Below are positions 53,029 through 61,804 of a stretch of 64,000 nt of DNA, piece by piece. Numbering within the stretch: the stretch's first letter is position 1; the number at the start of each line of letters is the position of its first letter. Source of the DNA: CAWGUU01 sp963825765 (GTDB lineage: Bacteria > Actinomycetota > Acidimicrobiia > Acidimicrobiales > AC-14); NCBI GenBank assembly GCA_963825765.1, contig CAWGUU010000014.1:372001-436000 (forward strand), read 5' to 3'. A program made the translations under genes and the position numbers. Under the pieces are notes generated by a model that was not told the origin of the DNA, ran no database searches, and saw nothing but the letters and a program-made list of their open reading frames with translations.

Positions 53029-53898
53029 TCACACCCTGTCGTCCCTCCCGCCCGGGCGGACGCGGAACGGCTTGGTCCACGGGTGGTGGATGTTGTCGCT
53101 GGCCATCATGTGGATGCCGGCGTCGGCGGCCACGTCCCACCAGCCGTCCTGGATGAGGTACCCGCGGAAGAGGACGGAGGGATCGTCCCGGAAGGATTTG
53201 CACGCCGGCACCCACGTCTTCCTGTGGTCGCCGAAGAGGTGGTAGTTGAGGAAGAGCTGGTTGGGCTTGCCGTCGATGTAGACGGCCGGCGACACCTCGT
53301 CGTCGGTGCAGTCGATGCAGGCGAAGCCGAGGCGGTCCTTCGGTGACGCCGCGTAGTGGGCGAGGCTGGCGTGGAAGCCGGTCATGACCAGGACAAACCG
53401 CCCGCGCATCTCGTCGAGGGTCGCCCAACCCTTCTTTCTCGCCGCCGCCCGCAGGTCGTCGGCACGGGAGCCGGCGAGCAGGTCGGCCGGCCGGTACAGA
53501 CGGTCGAGGTCGTTCCCGCACAGGAACTGGGCGATGTAACGGTCGAGCAGGTCGGGGAACGGGCCGCGGTCCACGATGCCCTTCAGGCAGATGAAGAGGG
53601 TGACGGGGTCGTGGTCGCGGGTGGCGTCCGACCAGCCGCGCAGCTCGGCGAGGAACTGCGACAGCTGCCGGAAGTGCAGGTTGTAGTCGCCGCCGTGCTG
53701 GACCGACCATTGCATCTGCCGGCCGGGATCCGGTCCGCCGTACTGCCCGATGTCGAGCTCGACGGCCCGGCACCCCGCCTCGTAGACGGGGAACGACCAT
53801 CCCCCCGAAGCCGTCATCGTGGCCAGCGGCCAGTTGATGTCGTAGGTGTTGTGGGACGCCTTCATCGTCACGTCGCTGAACCGCCTGGCGTCGGCCAT
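53029..53898 (-). CDS. Phosphatidylinositol-specific phospholipase C-like protein
   Basis: A 289-residue TIM-barrel-type phosphodiesterase. KASHNTYDINWPL (H16) gives the first catalytic His, AVELDIGQYGG the metal or acid residues, and SVQHGGDYNLHF a second His. It resembles the Ca2+-dependent PI-PLC-like family. No signal peptide is visible, so it may act inside the cell or leave by another route. AAGGGGG precedes the ATG. It lies 29 bp downstream of a secreted-protein gene on the same strand. Confidence 0.78.
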   Translation of the reverse strand: MADARRFSDVTMKASHNTYDINWPLATMTASGGWSFPVYEAGCRAVELDIGQYGGPDPGRQMQWSVQHGGDYNLHFRQLSQFLAELRGWSDATRDHDPVTLFICLKGIVDRGPFPDLLDRYIAQFLCGNDLDRLYRPADLLAGSRADDLRAAARKKGWATLDEMRGRFVLVMTGFHASLAHYAASPKDRLGFACIDCTDDEVSPAVYIDGKPNQLFLNYHLFGDHRKTWVPACKSFRDDPSVLFRGYLIQDGWWDVAADAGIHMMASDNIHHPWTKPFRVRPGGRDDRV

Positions 53899-53927
53899 GT
53901 GCCCCCTTGCCCTCGCCGGTCCCGCGG

Positions 53928-54419
53928 TCAGCAGGACACCGTGGCGTCACGATAGGACCAGTCGTAGCCCGGCTGCGGGCTCTTGACCTGATCCCAAGCC
54001 CACGTCCGCAGCATGTGTCCACATACGGTGCCGTAGGCGAAGTTGAGCGTCCGCTTGTAGCTGATCTTGCCGTAGTTGTTGCACTCCAGACCGCACGGGC
54101 CTGTGCCGGCCTTCGTCCACTCGCCGTTGACAGCGCCGGTTCCCGCGGTCAGGTCCTGGAACGTGACGTAGACGTAGCCGCCGGGTGTGAAGTTGTTCCC
54201 GCCGACCGCCATGGTGACGTAGGTCCGCCAGCTGTCGGGCGTGACGCCGCCGCTCGACGTCACGATCGGCGGTGCGACGGTGACGACCGGTTTGTCGGCC
54301 GGGACCGCCCAGGCGGGCGATGCGGCGGACAGCGACAGGACAACCGCGACGGCGATCGACGTCGCCGCGACGAAGACGGCGGTACGGCTGGAGCGGACGG
54401 GGGTGGGGACGGTGGGCAT
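53928..54419 (-). CDS. Small secreted protein, family unknown
   Basis: A 163-residue protein with a signal peptide (TAVFVAATSIAVAVVLSLSA, likely cut after PAWA). The mature domain is beta-rich with four cysteines (GPCGLEC, TVCGHM, final C), probably disulfide-bonded. GAGAGG stands before the ATG. It precedes the PLC-like gene on the same strand and may be co-transcribed. I do not recognise the family. Confidence 0.7.
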   Translation of the reverse strand: MPTVPTPVRSSRTAVFVAATSIAVAVVLSLSAASPAWAVPADKPVVTVAPPIVTSSGGVTPDSWRTYVTMAVGGNNFTPGGYVYVTFQDLTAGTGAVNGEWTKAGTGPCGLECNNYGKISYKRTLNFAYGTVCGHMLRTWAWDQVKSPQPGYDWSYRDATVSC

Positions 54420-54527
54420 TTCGGTTCCTCTCGGTCAGTGGCTGCCCTTCCGTCCCAGCGTGACGCTCCCGCGTTTCACGACCCGCCTGGTACCGTCGCT
54501 GCGTCGCGGTACCGGAAGGGGGATGCG

Positions 54528-54935
54528 TTGTCTGCTTCCGATCTGGACCTCATGCGCAGGGCCTACGACGCGCTTGTCTCGGGCGACATTCCCCTGCTGT
54601 TCAGCCTCATGGACGACGACGTCGCCGCCCACGTCCCGGGCACGAGCCAGGTGGCCGGTGAGTACGCCGGCAAGCAGGCGGTGCTGGGCTACGTCGCCAC
54701 CCTGGGCGAGCTGTCGGGGGGCACCCTGCGCTTCGAGCTGCACGACCTCCTCACCGGGGAGGGCGCGGCCGGTCACGGGCACGCCGCCGCGCTGGTCACA
54801 GACAGCGCCGAGCGGGCCGACGGAAGGTCACTGGCCATGAACAACGTCCATGTCTGGCACGTGGCCGACGGCCGGCTGAGGGAGATCTGGATCTACCCGG
54901 GCGATTTGAACGCCTGGGACGCCTTCTGGTCCTGA
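54528..54935 (+). CDS. SnoaL-like/NTF2-fold protein
   Basis: A 135-residue cone-shaped NTF2-fold protein: MRRAYDALVSGDIPLLFSLM at the N-terminus, AHVPGTSQVAGEYAGKQAVL, and VHVWHVADGRLREIWIYPGD at the end, a typical SnoaL-2 pattern. It may be a ketosteroid-isomerase-like enzyme or binder. TTG 54528 has GGAAGGGGG upstream. It is divergent from the small secreted protein gene. Confidence 0.78.
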   Translation: MSASDLDLMRRAYDALVSGDIPLLFSLMDDDVAAHVPGTSQVAGEYAGKQAVLGYVATLGELSGGTLRFELHDLLTGEGAAGHGHAAALVTDSAERADGRSLAMNNVHVWHVADGRLREIWIYPGDLNAWDAFWS

Positions 54936-54969
54936 GGCAGGCGGACCCGGGCCCGCAGGACCCGGGCGC

Positions 54970-56688
54970 CTAACGCCAGATCCGCGGCTGGTCGGTGGGG
55001 TTGCCGAAGAAGAAGAAGGGAACGTCGGCGACCCCCCCACCGGCGCCGTTGCGCAGGTACCAGGTGCCGTTGCGGAAGACGCCCGGCGTGAAGGTGCCGT
55101 TGCCGTTCCAGTCGCCGACCACCGGCGTGTCGCCCGACGCGTTCCCGTAGACGAACGGGGTGACGTCGTGGGCGCCGCCACCCTCGGCGTTGCGCAGGTA
55201 CCACGTGCCGGCGCGGAAGATACCGACCGTGGTGCGGCCGTCGCCATTCCAGTCGCCGGCGACCGGCGTGTCGCCACTGGCGTTGCCGTAGTTGACGATG
55301 ACGTCGGCGACGCCGCTGGTGAACGTGTTGCGCAGGTACCAGACGCCGTTGCGGTACACGCCTGGGGTCCAGGTGCCGTTGTCGTCCCAGTCACCCGTGA
55401 GAGGGGTGTCGGTGGGGTTGCCGAACACGAACGACGGCACGTCGGCGGAGATCCCGCCACTGGCGTTGCGCAGGTACCAGGTGCCGTTGCGCACGACACC
55501 GACGGTGATCGTGCCGTTGCCGTCCCAGTCGCCGGTGACGGGCCGGTCGGTGATGTCGCCGTAGCCGAAGCTGCTGTCGGCCTTCCCGGAGGTGAAGGTG
55601 TTGCGGAGGAACCACGCACCGTCCCGCACGACCAGCGGCTTGGTGGCGCCGGGCGGCGGTGGCCCGAGGGTGGTGGAGGTGGAGGTGGACGACGTCGTCG
55701 ACGACGACGTCGTCGTCGGACCCGACGTGGTGCTCGTGGTGGGGGCCACCGTCGTGCTCGTGGTGGGCGGCGGCGGCCCGGCGAGGGCCTGCCAGTCGGG
55801 CGCCCTGGCCGCGGCGTCGTTCACCAGCAGGGCCAGCGTGTTGGCGGCGGGACGGAACCCGTAGATCCCGCTGCCCTGGGGCCCGCTGGCGAGTCGGAAG
55901 AGGATCAGGGCGCCGTCGGGCGAGTAGGCCGGGTCGGTGGCGCAGCCGGTGAAGTTGCCGACCTTCGCCGCCCCGGTGGCGTTGGCGTTCACGGTGAAGA
56001 TGGCGCAACCGGATTCGAGGCCGTAGGTGACCTTGGAGCCGTCCGGCGACCACTTCGGGTTGACGAGCTTGTCGTACGGGCCGCCGCCGGGGGCCACCGC
56101 CCCGCTGGTCAGGCGCTGAAGGTCGGTGCCGTCGACCTTGACGCTGAAGATGTCACGGGCGCCGGCCCCGTCGGCGGGCACGCCCCGGGAGAACACGATG
56201 CGCTGGCCGTCGGGAGACCAGTCGGGCGAGGCGTCCTCGGACCCGGCGGGCAGCGCTCCCGTCGCGGTGACCGCCACAGGGCTGCTGCCGTCGGCGTTCA
56301 TCCTCCAGATACGGAACTGGCCGCTGCGGTTGCTGGCGAAGGCGACCTTGGTGCCGTCCCGGCTGAACACCGGCTGGTTGTCGACGGCGCTGGTGTTGGT
56401 GAGCTGGACCACGCCGGCGCCGGTGGCCAGCATCTTCCAGATGTCGCCCGTGCGGTCGAACGTGAGATAGATGCCGTCGGCCGACCACGCCGGGTTGTCG
56501 CCGACGCCCTTCGGCGAGGCCTGGGTGCCGTCGGGGCGGGCGGTGAAGAGGACGGTGCCAGTCGTCCACGCGATAAGCCCGTTGGTGCCGGGGAAGGTGG
56601 CCTCACTGCGGGGAAGCAGCACGAGCAGCGACGCCGCCACCACCACCCCCACCGCGCCGAACTTCCACCCAGTCTTGAATGTCCGCAT
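54970..56688 (-). CDS. Secreted TolB-like propeller protein with FG-GAP-like C-terminal repeats
   Basis: A 572-residue protein. A signal peptide (FGAVGVVVAASLLVLL) is followed by TolB/PD40-type propeller repeats at about 40-300 (ASPDWSPDGQRIVFSRG, NPKWSPDGSKVTYGL, DPAYSPDGALILF). A Ser/Thr/Pro linker covers about 310-350. Residues about 355-572 hold five repeats ending in WYLRNASGG/WYLRNTFTSG, the same module as in the proteins at 41014 and 45658. GGGGGT precedes the ATG. Probably a surface protein; ligand unknown. Confidence 0.83.
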   Translation of the reverse strand: MRTFKTGWKFGAVGVVVAASLLVLLPRSEATFPGTNGLIAWTTGTVLFTARPDGTQASPKGVGDNPAWSADGIYLTFDRTGDIWKMLATGAGVVQLTNTSAVDNQPVFSRDGTKVAFASNRSGQFRIWRMNADGSSPVAVTATGALPAGSEDASPDWSPDGQRIVFSRGVPADGAGARDIFSVKVDGTDLQRLTSGAVAPGGGPYDKLVNPKWSPDGSKVTYGLESGCAIFTVNANATGAAKVGNFTGCATDPAYSPDGALILFRLASGPQGSGIYGFRPAANTLALLVNDAAARAPDWQALAGPPPPTTSTTVAPTTSTTSGPTTTSSSTTSSTSTSTTLGPPPPGATKPLVVRDGAWFLRNTFTSGKADSSFGYGDITDRPVTGDWDGNGTITVGVVRNGTWYLRNASGGISADVPSFVFGNPTDTPLTGDWDDNGTWTPGVYRNGVWYLRNTFTSGVADVIVNYGNASGDTPVAGDWNGDGRTTVGIFRAGTWYLRNAEGGGAHDVTPFVYGNASGDTPVVGDWNGNGTFTPGVFRNGTWYLRNGAGGGVADVPFFFFGNPTDQPRIWR

Positions 56689-56805
56689 GAGTACCCCCTG
56701 CAGGCCCGTGGATGACCGCCGACGACCGGACCGAGAGCGACAGACTATCGACCAGCCTGGTGGATCGCCACGCGGCGCGAGCTGCTGGCCCTTCTGGCCC
56801 GGCCG

Positions 56806-57549
56806 CTACCCCTTGTTGGCCCCGTTGGCCCGGACGTGGTCGTTTACCTCGTAGTAGGCGTCGATCGACTCGCCGGCGTCGCCCCAGAAGCCCTCGAGGA
56901 CGTCGTAGTGCATGGTGCCGCGCTCGACGTACCAGTTGTTCACGTCGGTGATCTCGAGCTCGCCCCTGCCCGAGGGAACCTGCTGGGTGATGGCCTCGAA
57001 GACGGTGCAGTCGTAGAAGTAGATCCCCGTCACGGCGAAGTCGCTGGCCGGCACGTCGGGCTTCTCGACGATGCGCACGACGCGCCCGTCCTCGTCCAGC
57101 TCCGGCACGCCCAGGTGGCTCAGGTGGGCCGGATCCTCGACCTTGGACAGGACGATGCGGGCGCCCGTGCCCTGGGCCCGGAAGTTCTCGACCGCGGGGC
57201 GGATCGTCGAGCCCACGATGTTGTCGGCCAGCATGACGAGGACCTGGTCGCCGTCGACGAACCGCTCGGCCAACGAAAGGGCCTCGGCGATGCCGCCGGC
57301 CCGTTCCTGGTAGGCGTAGGACAGGCGCTGGATGCCCCACTCGTTGCCGCTGCCCAGCAGCCGGAGGAACTCGCCGGCGTGGGTGCCACCGGTGACCATC
57401 ATGATCTCGTCCACCCCGGCGGTCACCAGGGCCTCGATGGAGTAGGTCACCATCGGCCGGTCGTAGATCGGCAGGAGGTGCTTGTTGGTGATGCGGGTCA
57501 GCGGGTGCAGACGGGTGCCGCTGCCGCCGGCGAGGATCACGCCCTTCAC
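56806..57549 (-). CDS. Sugar-1-phosphate nucleotidyltransferase (RmlA-like)
   Basis: A 247-residue nucleotidyltransferase with VILAGGSGTRLHPLTRITNK, the HLLPIYDRPM segment, VMLADNI, and GELEITDVNNWYVE, the RmlA-type signature. At 247 residues it is shorter than the tetrameric RmlA (about 290), so dTDP-glucose is the likely but unproven product. GTG start at 57549. It is divergent from the coiled-coil gene at 57650. It supplies an activated sugar to the glycan genes around it. Confidence 0.85.
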   Translation of the reverse strand: MKGVILAGGSGTRLHPLTRITNKHLLPIYDRPMVTYSIEALVTAGVDEIMMVTGGTHAGEFLRLLGSGNEWGIQRLSYAYQERAGGIAEALSLAERFVDGDQVLVMLADNIVGSTIRPAVENFRAQGTGARIVLSKVEDPAHLSHLGVPELDEDGRVVRIVEKPDVPASDFAVTGIYFYDCTVFEAITQQVPSGRGELEITDVNNWYVERGTMHYDVLEGFWGDAGESIDAYYEVNDHVRANGANKG

Positions 57550-57636
57550 GGGAGTGGGACGTTAGTCCAGCTTTCCAGTCCATCGGTTCCCCCCAGCCAC
57601 GCCCCGTGGTCCCGGTGGACCTCTGGCGGGCACAGC

Positions 57637-57649
57637 TAGGCTTCGCCCA
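57637..57649 (+). promoter_or_regulatory. Leaderless promoter -10 for the coiled-coil protein gene
   Basis: TAGGCT at 57637-57642 is followed by 7 nt and the ATG at 57650. A GTGGAC sequence at 57615-57620 lies 16 nt upstream as a possible -35. Confidence 0.5.
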
Positions 57650-58219
57650 ATGGACCTGCCGCCGCCCGTGCAGGATCCCGAGCCTCGGACGCCCGATTTC
57701 CGCAGGTCAGGGACCGAGGACCCGTTGGCGCGCCGCCTCGACGCCGTCGAGGCCCGGCTGGTGGCGCTCGGCGCCAGTTTGGAGCAGATGGAGGCGTCGC
57801 TGCACCAGGTGATCCGTGACGAGGGCCACACCGTCTCGACCGAGATCCGGTACACGCTGAGCGAGCTCGGCCGGCGCCTGGCCCTCGATCTGCCCCAGAC
57901 GCTCGACCGTCACCGCCAGATGATCGTCGCCGAGCTGCGTCCGGCAGGGGGCGACGAGACCCCAGGCGCGTCGGGCCCGACGGCGGCCGCGGCCGCCAGG
58001 GTGGAGGCGGGAGCCGGGACCACCGGCCAACCCGACACCGACACCGGCACCGACACCGATGTCGCCGGCGATCACGACAGCGATGCCGGCGACGAGGACG
58101 ACGGCGGCACCGACGGCACCGCCGCAGCAGACGGCAGCTCTTCACCAGACGGCGACATCACCGATTCCTCGAACGCCGGCGGACGACGCAAGCGCCGCCG
58201 GCGCCGGGGGGATGCGTAG
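57650..58219 (+). CDS. Hypothetical coiled-coil protein with acidic and basic tails
   Basis: A 189-residue protein. Residues about 25-95 form a predicted helix or coiled coil (RRLDAVEARLVALGASLEQM and on). Then comes a Gly/Asp/Thr-rich low-complexity acidic region (about 105-175) and a strongly basic end (GRRKRRRRRGDA). No family recognised. It may bind nucleic acid or acidic polymer through its tail. Its TAG stop is the outer end of the long inverted repeat that follows. Confidence 0.65.
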   Translation: MDLPPPVQDPEPRTPDFRRSGTEDPLARRLDAVEARLVALGASLEQMEASLHQVIRDEGHTVSTEIRYTLSELGRRLALDLPQTLDRHRQMIVAELRPAGGDETPGASGPTAAAAARVEAGAGTTGQPDTDTGTDTDVAGDHDSDAGDEDDGGTDGTAAADGSSSPDGDITDSSNAGGRRKRRRRRGDA

Positions 58220-58382
58220 TGCTCCGTTCCGCAGTTCAAGCGGATGTATCGGCGAGCTCTCGGTGTCGCTGGCAAGGCGCACCGCAGCCAGGCGACTCTT
58301 GCCGTCTCCGGGCGAGGAGCAACGCAGCCAGCGGCGGCGAGAGCCGGCGAGACGCCGCTGGAACTTGCGGAACGGGGCACTA
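58217..58382. repeat. Long imperfect inverted repeat (structured element)
   Basis: The outer arms 58217-58243 and 58355-58382 pair over about 27 nt with two mismatches and one gap (both contain CCGTTCCGC). The complementarity continues inward, less perfectly, over 58244-58273 and about 58325-58354 (CGCTGGC in both), giving arms of about 57 nt. The apex, 58274-58324, may fold again. It fills the whole gap between two genes. It could be a structured RNA, a regulatory leader for the GT4 operon, or a small palindromic mobile element. Confidence 0.65.
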
Positions 58383-58383
58383 A

Positions 58384-59487
58384 GTGCGGATCGGGTTCGA
58401 CGGGACGCCGCTGCTGGGGCGCAAGACCGGCGTGGGCTGGTACACCCACGAGCTGATCGACGCCGTCGCCCAGCTGTCGCCGGACGACGAGATGATCGTG
58501 TTCCCGATCTCCTGGCGCACCGCCCGCTACCTCAACCTCGACCCGCCCCACCGACCCAACGTGGGCGTCGAGCGCAAGCTGGCGCCGGCCCGGCCGCTGT
58601 GGGCGATGTGGGACCGCGTCCCCTTCCCGCCGGTCGAATGGCTGGTCGACTGCGACGTCTTCCACGCCACCAACTTCATCGCCCCGCCGTCCCGCAAGGT
58701 GCCGGTGGTCGTCACCGTCCACGACATCGGCTTCGTCCACCACCCCGAGGAGGTCCAGCCGGGTGTCCGGCGCATGGCCCGCCTCCTGCCGACGATCCTC
58801 AGCCGGGCGGCGGCGATCGTCACCGTGTCGGAGTTCACCCGCCGGGAGCTGCTCGACTGGCAACCGCATCTCGCCGACCGCATCACGGTGATCCCCAACG
58901 GCAGCCACGCCAGGGACCTGGTCCCGAAGCCGGCCGGCACCCCGTCCGGACCGCCGTACGCGCTCATGCTCGGTACCCTCGAGCCCCGCAAGAACCTCCC
59001 GCTGGCCCTCGACGCCATCCGCATCCTCCGCGAACGCCGGATCGACGTCCGCCTGGTGCTGGCCGGGGGTCGAAGCAACCTGATCGATTTCCCCGCCATG
59101 CTCCGCGAGCGCAACCTGGCCAGCCCCGAGGTCGTGTGCACGGGCTATGTCGACGACGCCCGGATCGCGTCCCTGCTGGCCGGCGCCCGCCTGCTGGTGT
59201 TCCCGTCGCTCTACGAGGGCTTCGGCATGCCGCTCCTCGAGGCCATGCAGGCCGGCGTGCCCATCGTCGCCGCCCGGGCCGGCGCCACACCGGAGGTCCT
59301 GGGCGACGCCGGGCTGATGGTCGACCCCGACGACGCCGAGGCCTTCGCCGACACCATCGCCCAGGTCGTGGTCGACGAGGAGCTGCGGGCCACGCTGATC
59401 AAGGCCGGGTACGAGCGCTGCCAGGAGTTCACCTGGGCCAGGGCCGCCGAGACGTGCCTGCGCCTGTACCGCCAGGTGGCCGCCTGA
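58384..59487 (+). CDS. GT4 glycosyltransferase (first of three)
   Basis: A 367-residue GT-B enzyme. The N-terminal domain has IGFDGTPLLGRKTGVGWYTH, and the donor-site domain has ALMLGTLEPRKNLPLALDA, then PSLYEGFGMPLLEAM, a GT4 mannosyl- or rhamnosyltransferase signature. GTG start at 58384, right after the inverted repeat. The three GT4 genes in a row probably add successive sugars to one glycan. Sugar specificity unknown. Confidence 0.9.
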   Translation: MRIGFDGTPLLGRKTGVGWYTHELIDAVAQLSPDDEMIVFPISWRTARYLNLDPPHRPNVGVERKLAPARPLWAMWDRVPFPPVEWLVDCDVFHATNFIAPPSRKVPVVVTVHDIGFVHHPEEVQPGVRRMARLLPTILSRAAAIVTVSEFTRRELLDWQPHLADRITVIPNGSHARDLVPKPAGTPSGPPYALMLGTLEPRKNLPLALDAIRILRERRIDVRLVLAGGRSNLIDFPAMLRERNLASPEVVCTGYVDDARIASLLAGARLLVFPSLYEGFGMPLLEAMQAGVPIVAARAGATPEVLGDAGLMVDPDDAEAFADTIAQVVVDEELRATLIKAGYERCQEFTWARAAETCLRLYRQVAA

Positions 59488-59519
59488 GCACGAGCGGCTC
59501 GCCGCGCACGACCCTCACG

Positions 59520-60614
59520 GTGGTTGTCGTGGCCGAGCAGCTGCGCCGGACGGTCCCCGGGGGCATCGGCACCTACATCCGGGGTCTGATCCGCGGGCTC
59601 TCGGCCCTCGGCGGCGGGCGCACGGACGTGACGCTGTGGGCCAGCCGGGCACCCGTCGGTGCTGGCCCCGACCCGATCGCGGCCCTGGGCCACACGATCA
59701 CGTCGAGCCTCCCGAGCCTGGCCCTGACCCGGGCGTGGGACAGGGGCCTGTGCCGCCCTCCGGCCTTCGCCCAGGTGATCCACGCCTCCTCCCTCGCCGT
59801 CCCGCCGCCCGGGCCGGCACCGATGTCGGTGATGGTCCACGACCTGGCCTGGCGCCACGAGCCCGACGCCTATCCCCGACGGGGCCGGGACTGGCACGAG
59901 GCGGCCGTCGCCCGGGTCAAGAACCGGGCGTCGCTGCTGCTGGCGCCGTCGCAGCTGACGGCCGACGACCTGTTGGCGGCCGGCGCCGCCCCCCACCGGG
60001 TGGCGGTCGTCGAGGAGGGGTGCGACCACCTCGATCCACCCGACCACGAGGCCGGCGCCGCCCTGCTGGCCGAGCTGGGGGTGGGCGTCGACGGGAGGCC
60101 CGCCGGCTACCTGTTGAGCGTCTCCACCCTCGAGCCGCGCAAGAACCTGCCCCGCCTGCTCGACGCCTACGCCGTCGCCCGGCCTCGCCTGCCCGAACCC
60201 TGGCCCCTCGTGGTGGTGGGGCCGTCCGGGTGGGGCCCGGCGCTCGAAGCCCGGCCCGACGTGCTCCTGGCCGGCGCCGTGCCCGGCCCGACCCTCTCGG
60301 CCTTGTACCAGGGGGCGCGGCTCCTGGCCTACGTCCCGCTGCGGGAGGGCTGGGGCCTGCCGTCGGTGGAGGCGATGGCGTCGGGCATCCCGGTGGTGGC
60401 CTCGCCCATGCCGAGCACGGCCGGGGCGGCCATGGAGGTGCCGCCGCTGGACGTCGAGGCCATCGCCGACGCCCTGGTCACGGTGGCGGGCGACTCGGCG
60501 GTCCGGGCCCGGCTGGTGGCCGCCGGGCAGGAGCGGGCCGCCGGCCTGACCTGGGAGAAGGCGGCTCGACGCCACGTCGAGCTGTGGGAGCAGCTGGCCG
60601 AGAGGTCCATGTGA
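59520..60614 (+). CDS. GT4 glycosyltransferase (second of three)
   Basis: A 364-residue GT-B enzyme: VVVVAEQLRRTVPGGIGTYI, then LLSVSTLEPRKNLPRLLDA, then PLREGWGLPSVEAMASG. I used GTG 59520. The same frame extends upstream to a CTG overlapping the preceding stop (CTGA at 59484), which might be the real coupled start. Its stop overlaps the next GTG (GTGA). Confidence 0.88.
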   Translation: MVVVAEQLRRTVPGGIGTYIRGLIRGLSALGGGRTDVTLWASRAPVGAGPDPIAALGHTITSSLPSLALTRAWDRGLCRPPAFAQVIHASSLAVPPPGPAPMSVMVHDLAWRHEPDAYPRRGRDWHEAAVARVKNRASLLLAPSQLTADDLLAAGAAPHRVAVVEEGCDHLDPPDHEAGAALLAELGVGVDGRPAGYLLSVSTLEPRKNLPRLLDAYAVARPRLPEPWPLVVVGPSGWGPALEARPDVLLAGAVPGPTLSALYQGARLLAYVPLREGWGLPSVEAMASGIPVVASPMPSTAGAAMEVPPLDVEAIADALVTVAGDSAVRARLVAAGQERAAGLTWEKAARRHVELWEQLAERSM

Positions 60615-61798
60615 CCGATTCGTCGCTGCCTGATCCGTCGGCGTCGGTGCTGCCTGGTTCGTCGCCGGTGCTGAACGTGTGCCTCGACGCCACGGCGGTG
60701 CCGGCCAAGCCGGGCGGGGCCGGGCGGTACGTGCTCAGCCTGGCCGGCGCCCTCGCCGCCGGCGACGACGTCTCCGTCACGATCGTCTGCCGCCAGGGCG
60801 ACCGTGCTCGCTGGGAGGAGCAGGTGGGGTCCAAGCCGGTGATCGACGTCGCCCCCACCCACCGGCCGTTGCGGCTGGCCTGGGAGCAGGCGGCGCTGCC
60901 GCGTCTGCTGAACCGGCTGCCGGTCGACGTCCACCACGGTCCGCACTACACGATGCCGCTGATCTCCAACCGCCCGACGGTGGTCACCGTCCACGACCTC
61001 TCGTTCTTCTCCCACCCGGAGTGGCACCAGCCGGCGAAGGTCGCGTTCTTCCGGGGCGCCATCCGGCTCGCAGCGGCCCGCGCCGACGCCATCGTCGCCG
61101 TGAGCCGGGCGACCGCCGAGCGGCTGGAGGCCCGGTCCCGGCCACAGACGCCCGTGTACGTCATCCCCCACGGCGTCGACCACGACCGCTTCCGTCCCGC
61201 GCTGGATGCCGACGAGTCGGCGGCCGACGAGGCTTCGCGGGGGCGACTCGGCATCGAGCCGGGGCGGCGGTACGTCGCGTTCGTGGGCACCCTCGAGCCT
61301 CGCAAGGACGTGCCGTCGCTGGTACGGGCGTTCGACCTTGTGGCCCCGGCGCATCCCGACGTGACGCTGGTGCTGGCCGGCAACCGGGGGTGGGGCGGTG
61401 CCGCCGTCGACTCGGCGGTGGGCGCGGCCCGGGCGCGGGACAGGATCGTGGTGACCGGCTACGTCACCGACGCCGAGAACGTCGCCCTGCTGCGGGGGGC
61501 GGCGGTGGTGGCGTACCCGTCGCTGGAAGAGGGCTTCGGGCTGCCGGCGCTCGAGACGCTCGCTTGCGGGACACCGCTGGTCACGACGTCGGGCTCGGCC
61601 ATGGAGGAGGTCGCGTTGGGCTCGGCGCTGCTGGTGAGCCCCGGCGACGTCGACGGGCTGGCCGGCGCCCTTGACGCGACCCTCTCGGGCGGGCCCGAGG
61701 TGGAGCGGCGACGGCTGCAGGGGTTGGAGGTCGCGGCCGGCCACACGTGGCAGGAGTCGGCCGCGGCCCACGCCCGCCTGTACCGGTTGGTGAAGTGA
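60611..61798 (+). CDS. GT4 glycosyltransferase (third of three)
   Basis: A 395-residue GT-B enzyme: LNVCLDATAVPAKPGGAGRY, then VAFVGTLEPRKDVPSLVRAF, then PSLEEGFGLPALETLACG. The GTG start overlaps the preceding stop. It ends 6 bp before the convergent ASCH/winged-helix-like gene, with no obvious terminator between them. It is related in plan to its two neighbours, suggesting duplication and divergence. Confidence 0.9.
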   Translation: MTDSSLPDPSASVLPGSSPVLNVCLDATAVPAKPGGAGRYVLSLAGALAAGDDVSVTIVCRQGDRARWEEQVGSKPVIDVAPTHRPLRLAWEQAALPRLLNRLPVDVHHGPHYTMPLISNRPTVVTVHDLSFFSHPEWHQPAKVAFFRGAIRLAAARADAIVAVSRATAERLEARSRPQTPVYVIPHGVDHDRFRPALDADESAADEASRGRLGIEPGRRYVAFVGTLEPRKDVPSLVRAFDLVAPAHPDVTLVLAGNRGWGGAAVDSAVGAARARDRIVVTGYVTDAENVALLRGAAVVAYPSLEEGFGLPALETLACGTPLVTTSGSAMEEVALGSALLVSPGDVDGLAGALDATLSGGPEVERRRLQGLEVAAGHTWQESAAAHARLYRLVK

Positions 61799-61804
61799 CG
61801 CCCG

